A DNA stretch of 43,495 bases, from positions 1-43,495 of the forward strand of contig CAKRYD010000022.1 in assembly GCA_934426255.1 (NCBI GenBank), written 5' to 3'. Position numbers and translations under genes: made by a program. Position 1 is the stretch's first letter. Each line of letters starts with the position of its first letter. The notes beneath the pieces were generated by a model. The model saw only the letters and a list, made by a program, of their open reading frames with translations. It had not been told where the DNA came from and did no database searches. Shown piece by piece: positions 24,349-30,513 of the stretch. Source of the DNA: an uncultured Bacteroidaceae bacterium. Its GTDB lineage: Bacteria > Bacteroidota > Bacteroidia > Bacteroidales > Bacteroidaceae.

Positions 24349-25017
24349 TTATCCAATCATTTTGTTTAATTGCTTGTCCGTGGCTTCAGGCAGGATTTTC
24401 TTTAAGTGTTCAAAGATTCTTTGATAAGATTCTTCCGGCAATCGTTGGCATTGACAGGCTTCCCTGCCATAGAGTTCTTCGGGAGTGTTGAGCAACGACC
24501 ATCCCCAGCCGTATTCGTGATTTTGCTTGTCGCGAGGGTAGATGAAATTCTCGGTCACAATGTAAGTCGCCATTTCTAACCGAGTGATGTAAGCGTCAAA
24601 CTTGCTCCGCATTCCCTTCCCGTTGAATCCACAGGCTGCTCGTAGTTCTCTTGTCAGAAGGCTGCCCGATGATTGAAGTATGTCTAAAATGGTACCTTCT
24701 ATTGATTCTCCGTCGGGACGAGGATACCGGCTTCTTCTGTAGTTGCAGAAGTCGGGCCACCATTCCTGGGAGATGAATCCTGCTTTCTTATTGAAAAACT
24801 TTCCGTAGACGCACGGCATTTCGGTTACAATCTCGCCTTTCCATTTCCATAGAGGCCAGTCCCAACCGCCTTCGGGGAAGGTAACATACCGGCAGTCTTC
24901 GTCTACGATGTCTTCGGCGCTGAAACCCTCTATTCCGCTATCGAGAAGTGGAAGAAACCCTATCTCTCGGATAAGATCCATCATCCCTGTGGCCGAGTAT
25001 ACTTCAGGAAACGTCAT
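24349..25017 (-). CDS. AlkZ-related winged-helix protein
   Basis: Visible features are YVTFPEGGWDWPLWKWKGEI, WWPDFCNYRRSRYP and LTRELRAACGFNGKGMRSKF, which resemble the AlkZ/YcaQ-related proteins (helix-turn-helix DNA glycosylase-like) annotated in Bacteroides. The catalytic residues of AlkZ cannot be confirmed by eye. The ATG at 25017 is chosen over 25110 because it overlaps the GNAT gene's end by 14 bp rather than over 100 bp and begins a plausible protein (MTFPEVYSATGM). A DNA-repair or a regulatory role are both possible. Confidence 0.6.
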   Translation of the reverse strand: MTFPEVYSATGMMDLIREIGFLPLLDSGIEGFSAEDIVDEDCRYVTFPEGGWDWPLWKWKGEIVTEMPCVYGKFFNKKAGFISQEWWPDFCNYRRSRYPRPDGESIEGTILDILQSSGSLLTRELRAACGFNGKGMRSKFDAYITRLEMATYIVTENFIYPRDKQNHEYGWGWSLLNTPEELYGREACQCQRLPEESYQRIFEHLKKILPEATDKQLNKMIG

Positions 25018-25534
25018 ATCCGTTAGTGTATTTAAAAACCTTGACCAAATCTTTGTCTCCACCCACCAGCTGGCTGCATTTGTTGAGTATGCCGGTGTCG
25101 GTGAAGCCACATTTTTCCAATACTCTCCCTGATGCGCGATTGCCTGTGAAATGGTCTGCCCAAATGTTGTCGAAATGCTTCAGATGGATGCAATAATCAA
25201 GCATCAGTTTTAGTGCTTCGGTGCAAATGCCTTTGTTCCAAAAGGGCTTTCCAAGCCAGTAGCCCACTTCGCAGTCGTTTTTTCCTATTCGTATATTGCT
25301 GGATTCATGTGTATAATAGCCTATGCATCCGATGGGCTCGTCGGTTTCTTTCAAGGCAATCGCCCAAGTCGTGTCGTTGTTGAAGACGGTTCGGATTATT
25401 TTTGCGCTGTCTTCTACCGAATGGTGCACCGGCCATCCCGCACGAGGTCCCACATCAGGGTCAGAGGCATATTTGAAGAGAGCTTCAGCATCAGTCTCCC
25501 GCCACCTGCGAAGCATTATTCTTTCTGTCTCCAT
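25004..25534 (-). CDS. GNAT acetyltransferase (RimJ/RimL type)
   Basis: METERIMLRRWRETDAEALF at the N-terminus, EVGYWLGKPFWNKGICTEAL (with the acetyl-CoA loop) at about 109-128 and NRASGRVLEKCGF (about 152-164) define a GNAT protein of the ribosomal-protein/N-acyl amino acid type. It would transfer acetyl from acetyl-CoA to an amine of unknown identity. Its start overlaps the end of the flavin reductase by 44 bp, and its end overlaps the AlkZ-related start by 14 bp, so the cluster is translationally coupled. Confidence 0.88.
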   Translation of the reverse strand: METERIMLRRWRETDAEALFKYASDPDVGPRAGWPVHHSVEDSAKIIRTVFNNDTTWAIALKETDEPIGCIGYYTHESSNIRIGKNDCEVGYWLGKPFWNKGICTEALKLMLDYCIHLKHFDNIWADHFTGNRASGRVLEKCGFTDTGILNKCSQLVGGDKDLVKVFKYTNGYDVS

Positions 25535-26096
25535 ATTTTATAGCCTTACCTTCTGAAAAAGCCCGGCCTACTTTGTTGCCCAATTGAATGTAACCGTCGT
25601 GAACAGGATCGAAAACGATTAGTTCCATCTTTTCGATGTCCGGATTCCCGTTTTCTGCCAAATAGTCCTCGTCTATAAGGATGTTGACAATCTCTGCTAT
25701 GAGATAAAAGCCTGATTTGCTTTCGCTGTATTTCTCCTTGATGCGACACTCCAGTGTCATGGGAAAATCAGTAAATACGGGAGCATCGACTATTGTTGCC
25801 TTTTCGATGTTCCATCCTGTCTTGTCCATTTTCTTAGGGTCGTTCTTGGCCGATACGATGCCAACGAAGTCGGAAGCAACCATGGTCTTCCTGGTGGCAA
25901 AGGCTACGGTAAACTCTCCATTGCGTTTTAAGTTGTCCGTTGTGGCATGCTTCCCCATAGAGATAAAGATTTCCTTCATATCCCATTGGCCGCCCCAAGC
26001 GGCGTTCATGGCATTGGCAACTCCTTCTTCATTGTATGTGCCGATAATCAGCACCGGTTGTGGTGATACCCATGGCTTTGGTGAAAAATTTTTCAT
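25491..26096 (-). CDS. Flavin reductase family (flavoredoxin-like) protein
   Basis: The protein begins MKNFSPKPWVSPQPVLIIGT and has AWGGQWDMKEIFISMGKHAT and NLKRNGEFTVAFATRKTMVA, as in FMN-binding flavoredoxins of anaerobes. A longer frame to 26150 exists, but the promoter box at 26153-26160 would start transcription at about there, so the ATG at 26096 is preferred. Expected role: FMN-dependent reduction of flavin or electron carriers in the cytoplasm. First gene of the cluster with GNAT, AlkZ-related and NimA-like genes. Confidence 0.85.
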   Translation of the reverse strand: MKNFSPKPWVSPQPVLIIGTYNEEGVANAMNAAWGGQWDMKEIFISMGKHATTDNLKRNGEFTVAFATRKTMVASDFVGIVSAKNDPKKMDKTGWNIEKATIVDAPVFTDFPMTLECRIKEKYSESKSGFYLIAEIVNILIDEDYLAENGNPDIEKMELIVFDPVHDGYIQLGNKVGRAFSEGKAIKYGDRKNNASQVAGD

Positions 26097-26152
26097 ATTC
26101 TGTCTTTTATAGGGACTAAATAGCTGGATGACCTTATTATAATCTACCAATG

Positions 26153-26160
26153 CAAAGATA
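26153..26160 (-). promoter_or_regulatory. -7 box of the flavin reductase operon
   Basis: TATCTTTG on the minus strand, about 57 bp before the preferred ATG. No clear -33 TTTG at the expected distance. Confidence 0.5.
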
Positions 26161-26266
26161 CGGATTTAATCTAAGAACTTATTGCGAAAACAGATGCTTT
26201 TCATATGAACACAGCCTTTGTCAGGATAATTATGACTGGCTCATAATAAGAGGCGACAACACTGTT

Positions 26267-26299
26267 TTGACAGACTAATCAGAATAAATTAGCTGTCAA
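26267..26299 (-). terminator. Hairpin at the end of the DUF2750 gene
   Basis: The arms TTGACAG-(A)-CTAAT and ATTAG-CTGTCAA pair over 12 bp with one bulged base and an 8-nt loop, overlapping the stop codon of the DUF2750 gene. A U-run is lacking, so termination is only likely. Confidence 0.45.
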
Positions 26300-26712
26300 T
26301 AATCTTCCAATGCCTTGCTTAAATCTTCGGCAAATGTGTTTAATCCGACAATCTTACCAAACGGATCTGATATTGTAGGAAACACATTTATCAAAAGTCC
26401 GTTTTGACAGATATAATCTATTATGTGTTCTTCAAAATAATCAAGAGTAATGGCAAAGCTGTTGAAGTTATTCCATTCTGTTGTGCAGAAAGATTGTGCA
26501 TACTCTTCTGATGACCAAATAGGAAAAAAGAGCCTTTTGTTGCAATTCTGTATGGCAAAAAGACCGGCCTCATCTATAATAGACCATATTACTTCAGTAT
26601 CTGCAATCCTTTTTAATGTGTAAGAATATCTAATCTCTGAATTGCACTTTGTGAGGGCTTCAAATTCTTCGCTTGAAATGTAGAGCTTGTTTAGATTTGT
26701 ACTTTTTGCCAT
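26296..26712 (-). CDS. DUF2750 domain protein
   Basis: The 138-residue protein contains RYSYTLKRIADTEVIWSIID, RLFFPIWSSEEYAQSF and ITLDYFEEHIIDYICQNGLL, the spacing and wording of DUF2750 proteins (SMI1/immunity-like small proteins in some settings). No function is established for the family. It is monocistronic with a TAATTTTG box on the minus strand at 26763-26770 and is AT-rich relative to its neighbours, which hints at separate acquisition. No toxin partner is adjacent. Confidence 0.7.
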   Translation of the reverse strand: MAKSTNLNKLYISSEEFEALTKCNSEIRYSYTLKRIADTEVIWSIIDEAGLFAIQNCNKRLFFPIWSSEEYAQSFCTTEWNNFNSFAITLDYFEEHIIDYICQNGLLINVFPTISDPFGKIVGLNTFAEDLSKALEDY

Positions 26713-27017
26713 TATGGTGTCGTCTTATGGTTATAAGCTTACTATCATTCATGTATCAAGTGCAAAATTAGTGAATAAGTTGGAGAGATATAGCGATTTG
26801 TCAGTAGGGTTTTACCGAGTCTCTGCAGGAATTTGCAAAAGGGAGCGTGGAAATTACAAAAGATAGGCTTCATTTTTCATTTAATGGCTTCTGTATGCAG
26901 ATAGTCAGGAGAGCTTTGCCTTATACTACGCTAAACCTCGCAGCATACAATGTCTGTGCTGCGAGGTTTGGCATTATTAAAGGTGGAGCGGATGGCTTTC
27001 GAGCCGTTTTTCCTTTT
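26713..27017. other. Intergenic region between the DUF2750 and riboflavin synthase genes
   Basis: About 305 bp without a supported gene. It holds the TAATTTTG box of the DUF2750 gene (26763-26770, minus strand) and the terminator-like hairpin of riboflavin synthase (26933-26969). Short open frames here do not look like proteins. Confidence 0.6.
26933..26969 (-). terminator. Terminator-like hairpin after riboflavin synthase
   Basis: Perfect 13-bp GC-rich arms (26933-26945 and 26957-26969) with an 11-nt loop, 49 bp beyond the riboflavin synthase stop. A U-run is absent, as is common for terminators in this phylum. Confidence 0.6.
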
Positions 27018-27620
27018 TTAGTTGAAATGGCTCAAGCGGCTGATGATTTTTCCCAAGATGTCGAATTCGATGTTGACGCGTGTTCCCACGCGGATGGCGT
27101 GGAAGTTGGTGTGTTGGTACGTGAAAGGAATGATGTTTACCTGAAAGGAATTGTCGGTGGGGTTGCATACGGTGAGGCTCACGCCGTTGACGGTGACAGA
27201 TCCTTTGTCGACGGTGAAGTATCCTTTGCGTGCCATTTCCCTATTCAGAGGGTATTCGAAAGTGTAGGTGTAGCTTCCTTCGGCATCCTCAACGGCGGTG
27301 CATACGGCGGTTTCGTCGACGTGACCTTGCACGATGTGTCCGTCCAGGCGTTCTCCCAATGGCATGGCTCTTTCAAGGTTTACCTTGTCGCCCACTTGGA
27401 GTTGCCCCAGGTTGGTACGGTCCAAGGTTTCTTTCATAGCCGTTGTCACGTAGGAGTCGCCCATAGTTTTTACAACAGTGAGGCACACTCCGTTGTGCGC
27501 GAGGCTTTGTGCAGGTTTAAGCTCCCGGCCGAAAGGGCATTGGAGCGTAAGGTTGACATTCTCTTGTTCTTTTTCGATGGCCGTGACGGTGGCCATTCCT
27601 TCTATGATTCCTGAAAACAT
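27018..27620 (-). CDS. ribE: Riboflavin synthase, alpha chain type
   Basis: The enzyme dismutates two 6,7-dimethyl-8-ribityllumazines to riboflavin. The start MFSGIIEGMA is diagnostic, and the two lumazine-binding repeats are visible: HNGVCLTVV in the first and VNGVSLTVC in the second, with GHIVQGHVDETA between. The length of 200 residues is normal. It is monocistronic, with a TAACTTTG box at 27658-27665 on the minus strand. No FMN riboswitch was recognised in the short leader. The nearby flavin reductase and NimA-like proteins use flavins, but they belong to a different transcript. Confidence 0.95.
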   Translation of the reverse strand: MFSGIIEGMATVTAIEKEQENVNLTLQCPFGRELKPAQSLAHNGVCLTVVKTMGDSYVTTAMKETLDRTNLGQLQVGDKVNLERAMPLGERLDGHIVQGHVDETAVCTAVEDAEGSYTYTFEYPLNREMARKGYFTVDKGSVTVNGVSLTVCNPTDNSFQVNIIPFTYQHTNFHAIRVGTRVNIEFDILGKIISRLSHFN

Positions 27621-27657
27621 GGCGTGGTGTTTTTTTGTTTCTGTTGTGAGATGAGTG

Positions 27658-27665
27658 CAAAGTTA
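27658..27665 (-). promoter_or_regulatory. -7 box of riboflavin synthase
   Basis: TAACTTTG on the minus strand, 38 bp upstream of the ATG. The -33 element is not clear. Confidence 0.5.
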
Positions 27666-27762
27666 CGAAAATCATGGCGCTTTTTTGTGCTTCCTGCTTT
27701 TCGGAAACAAGGGCATGTAGATTGATTTTGACGCTTAAAGGGCAAAAAAAGATGGGAGTAGA

Positions 27763-27792
27763 TTTGCGGACGACGGTTTTTTTGTACTTTTG
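27763..27792 (+). promoter_or_regulatory. Promoter of the small acidic unknown gene
   Basis: TTTG (27763-27766), an 18-bp spacer and TACTTTTG (27785-27792) fit the Bacteroidetes consensus. Transcription would begin near 27797. Confidence 0.65.
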
Positions 27793-27819
27793 GATTCTGA
27801 ATTTTCAATTTAAGCGATT

Positions 27820-28272
27820 ATGGAAGCAAACGGTCAGACAGCAGTTCGTATCAATGAGGCGGTAGACGGTATATTGAAGATGTATCCGACGGGCAAAGAT
27901 GCCGGAGACTATGTAATGACGGATTTGTGTTTTCAGGTGAAACCGGACACGGGCGAGTTGTGTGTGCTGAATGATGACGACGAGGTTGTTTCGTCGGTAA
28001 TCGTGGATGATTGGATTGACAATCACGATGATGGTTTTGAGGATTCGGTGGCTGCAGTTTTGCGCGAGGTGCTAACAAACCGGAAGCAAGAAATCGAATC
28101 CTTGCCCTTGTTGAAACCATATTCATTCTTTATGGTCGATGCCGACAGAGAAACTGTCACCGAACTTTATCTGGTCGATGACAATTCCATTGTGGTAGGC
28201 AGCGGCGAGCTGATGGAAGGGCTCGACAAGGATTTGGACGCTTTCATGGAAAGGCTGCTGCCTGACGAATAA
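27820..28272 (+). CDS. Small acidic protein of unknown function
   Basis: I do not recognise the family. The 150-residue product is strongly acidic (DDDEVVSSVIVDDWIDNHDD near 52-71 and a DEL/DKDLD-rich C-terminus), has no signal peptide or membrane segment, and looks like a compact alpha/beta cytoplasmic protein. It has a good promoter of its own and converges on the secreted beta-helix gene with only 15 bp between stops. Codon use matches the housekeeping neighbours, so it is likely a genuine Bacteroidales protein. Confidence 0.75.
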   Translation: MEANGQTAVRINEAVDGILKMYPTGKDAGDYVMTDLCFQVKPDTGELCVLNDDDEVVSSVIVDDWIDNHDDGFEDSVAAVLREVLTNRKQEIESLPLLKPYSFFMVDADRETVTELYLVDDNSIVVGSGELMEGLDKDLDAFMERLLPDE

Positions 28273-28287
28273 ATTCTGCTCTTTTGT

Positions 28288-29505
28288 TTAAGGATTCTGT
28301 GACATGAATCCGTTCTTGTCTGTGCATCCGTTGATGGATATGCGGGCATTCGGGTTATTGTTGTGTATGGGTTTGTCGGCTGCATAATTCATCATGCGGC
28401 AACCGGTGAGCACCACGGTGAGCGGCTTGTTGCCCCGAATGGTGAGGAAGTCGTGTGAGGCTCCTGCGTTGGAGAGTGCTCCATTGCTGCCCGAGAAGGC
28501 TTCGACATTGGTGATGGAGACATGTCCGGTCCCTTCGATAAGAAAAGGATGGATGTTTTCAAGTGATTCACCGGTATTGGCGATGATAGATCCTTGTGCA
28601 ATCATCCAATTGCGGTTTCGGTTGTTGCCGCCATCCTTATAGATGCCGATGCATACGCAATCAAGGTTGAAATTGGTGAGTTGCCCGTAGGTTTCGCGTC
28701 CTAAGAAGATGCCCCCGTAAGTTCCGAAGGTGAAAATGTCCATCATTTGGGCGTTGTCGGTATGTTCGATGCGGTAAGCATAGGTCTTTCGGGAAACCAC
28801 AGCATCGATGACGGCCTTGTTGAACGAGCGTCCGAACTCGCGCATGTTGGCGGGGTTGACATGGCAATGCAGGATGCGCGGAATGTCGTAGCAGCGGTCA
28901 ATGTCGATGAAGCGTCCGCTCAAGGGATATCCGTAGCAGTGTTCAAACAGAATTTGTTCGCAGATGACATTTTTTCCTCGGAAATCCATGGCCATATACT
29001 CGCCGTAAAAGGTGAGGCATGAAAGCGTGACTCCTTCCACGGCTTTTTCTTGCGACATTTGAATGGTGGGTTTATAGGCTATGATGCGTGTGGGGTCGTT
29101 GTGGCTTTGCTCCGGATACCAGAATTGCAGCCCTTTGAGCTGTGTGGCCGATTCTACGGTGATGAAAGCGTTCAGGGTGTCAGTGATGACAAAAAGCGAA
29201 CCAACCGGATGCTTGCGGTCGGCCGATGAAGTGCCTCTTCCTGTCGGTCCGTGTACACCGATGAGCGACACGTTGCGCCGCAATATGAGACCGGTCTCCA
29301 TGGGATAGCCTTTTTCAGCAGGTTCAACGAAGAGAGCTGTGCCGCTTTTGGAAGCTTCGTCAATGGCCCGTTGCAGGTTTTTGCGGTTTTGCGATGGCGT
29401 ATTTTCGGGAGAAACACCGTATTTTCGGATGGAAACGAGAGTTTGTGCGCAGAGAATGCCCGGCAGGGCAGCACACAATGATAGCAGAAAGAGCAGTCTT
29501 TTCAT
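28288..29505 (-). CDS. Secreted right-handed beta-helix (pectate-lyase-3-like) protein
   Basis: A signal peptide (MKRLLFLLSLCAALPGILCA) leads into SIRKYGVSPENTPSQNRKNL and LQRAIDEASKSGTALFVEPA, the usual start of pectate-lyase-3/GH55-like beta-helices, followed by rungs rich in short strands and Asn (NFNLDCVCIGIYKDGGNNRN). The expected place is periplasm or cell surface, acting on or binding a polysaccharide; no catalytic residues can be assigned by eye. Its start overlaps the end of mazG by 4 bp (ATGA), so it is co-transcribed with that housekeeping gene, an odd pairing. The length of 405 residues suggests a single domain. Confidence 0.7.
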   Translation of the reverse strand: MKRLLFLLSLCAALPGILCAQTLVSIRKYGVSPENTPSQNRKNLQRAIDEASKSGTALFVEPAEKGYPMETGLILRRNVSLIGVHGPTGRGTSSADRKHPVGSLFVITDTLNAFITVESATQLKGLQFWYPEQSHNDPTRIIAYKPTIQMSQEKAVEGVTLSCLTFYGEYMAMDFRGKNVICEQILFEHCYGYPLSGRFIDIDRCYDIPRILHCHVNPANMREFGRSFNKAVIDAVVSRKTYAYRIEHTDNAQMMDIFTFGTYGGIFLGRETYGQLTNFNLDCVCIGIYKDGGNNRNRNWMIAQGSIIANTGESLENIHPFLIEGTGHVSITNVEAFSGSNGALSNAGASHDFLTIRGNKPLTVVLTGCRMMNYAADKPIHNNNPNARISINGCTDKNGFMSQNP

Positions 29506-30314
29506 TCCTTGATATTTTTGTCTTTAGGAGTTTGTTCTAATTGTTTGGCCTCATTCCAGAGCTTGTCCATTTCGTCTAATGTCATGTCTTTCAAGTTGCG
29601 CCCTTGTTGGAGCGTCTTTGATTCAATATAATTGAAACGGCTGATGAATTTGTTGTTGGCACGTTCCAAAGCATTGTCGGGATTGATGTGGTAGAGACGG
29701 GCTACATTGACGAGGCTGAATAGCACGTCACCAAATTCGGCTTCGGCCGCATCGGGGCGGCTTTTGTCGATTTCAGTTTGAAATTCGTTGATTTCCTCTT
29801 TTACCTTATTCCATACCTGCGATGGTTCTTCCCAGTCAAATCCCACGTGGTGCGCTTTGTCCTGGATGCGGTAAGCCTTGATGAGCGAGGGCAGGGCTTC
29901 GGGGACGCCTGAAAGTACAGTCTTGTTCCCGTCCTTTTCCTTTTGCTTGATTTGTTCCCAATTGTCGGCCACGCGGTCGGCCGTTTCGGCTTGAACGTTA
30001 CCATAGATGTGAGGATGGCGGAATATGAGTTTTTCACAGAGCTTGTTGCAGACGTCAGCAATGTCGAAAGCTTCTTTTTCGCTTCCGAATTTGGCATAGA
30101 AGCATACATGCATCAGAACATCTCCCAGTTCTTTACAGATGTCCTTGTCGTTTCCTTTGATGAGCGCATCGCATAGCTCATAAGTCTCTTCAATGGTGTT
30201 TGCGCGCAGGCTATCGTTGGTTTGTTGGCTGTCCCAGGGGCATTTTTCGCGTAATTCGTCTATGATGTCAAGCAAACGCCCGAAAGCCTGCATCTTTTCT
30301 TCTTTTGAATGCAT
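29502..30314 (-). CDS. mazG: MazG nucleoside triphosphate pyrophosphohydrolase
   Basis: It hydrolyses (d)NTPs to NMP and pyrophosphate, cleaning the nucleotide pool and lowering (p)ppGpp effects in other species. The N-terminal domain has LREKCPWDSQQTNDSLRANT and EETYELCDALIKGNDKDICK with the EExxE...ExxD metal sites, and the C-terminal domain has AEAEFGDVLFSLVNVARLY. The length of 270 residues is normal. A TACCTTTG box lies at 30338-30345 on the minus strand. It is divergent from valS and translationally coupled to the beta-helix gene. Confidence 0.93.
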   Translation of the reverse strand: MHSKEEKMQAFGRLLDIIDELREKCPWDSQQTNDSLRANTIEETYELCDALIKGNDKDICKELGDVLMHVCFYAKFGSEKEAFDIADVCNKLCEKLIFRHPHIYGNVQAETADRVADNWEQIKQKEKDGNKTVLSGVPEALPSLIKAYRIQDKAHHVGFDWEEPSQVWNKVKEEINEFQTEIDKSRPDAAEAEFGDVLFSLVNVARLYHINPDNALERANNKFISRFNYIESKTLQQGRNLKDMTLDEMDKLWNEAKQLEQTPKDKNIKE

Positions 30315-30337
30315 CGTTAATAGGAGTATCTATGCGG

Positions 30338-30345
30338 CAAAGGTA
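30338..30345 (-). promoter_or_regulatory. -7 box of mazG
   Basis: TACCTTTG on the minus strand, 24 bp before the mazG ATG. No good -33 motif is seen. Confidence 0.45.
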
Positions 30346-30397
30346 GTATTTTTTGTTCCTAAAGATAGAAAATAGCCGAAAAAAGATTCTTATTAGG

Positions 30398-30426
30398 TTC
30401 ATCTTCGGCCAAAAAGCGAAGATGAA
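30398..30426 (+). promoter_or_regulatory. 10-bp inverted repeat between divergent mazG and valS
   Basis: Perfect arms TTCATCTTCG (30398-30407) and CGAAGATGAA (30417-30426) with a 9-nt loop lie upstream of both promoter boxes. It could be an operator or a hairpin of the mazG leader side; neither is shown. Confidence 0.45.
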
Positions 30427-30460
30427 GTGTCTGTGCTCGCTCGATTTCGGTTAAAAACAC

Positions 30461-30468
30461 TAACTTTG
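30461..30468 (+). promoter_or_regulatory. -7 box of valS
   Basis: TAACTTTG, about 45 bp before the valS ATG. No TTTG at the expected -33 distance; no T-box type leader is visible. Confidence 0.5.
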
Positions 30469-30513
30469 CATGGTTTTAGTTTTTAACGATTCAGATAAAT
30501 ATTACAGACAGAT

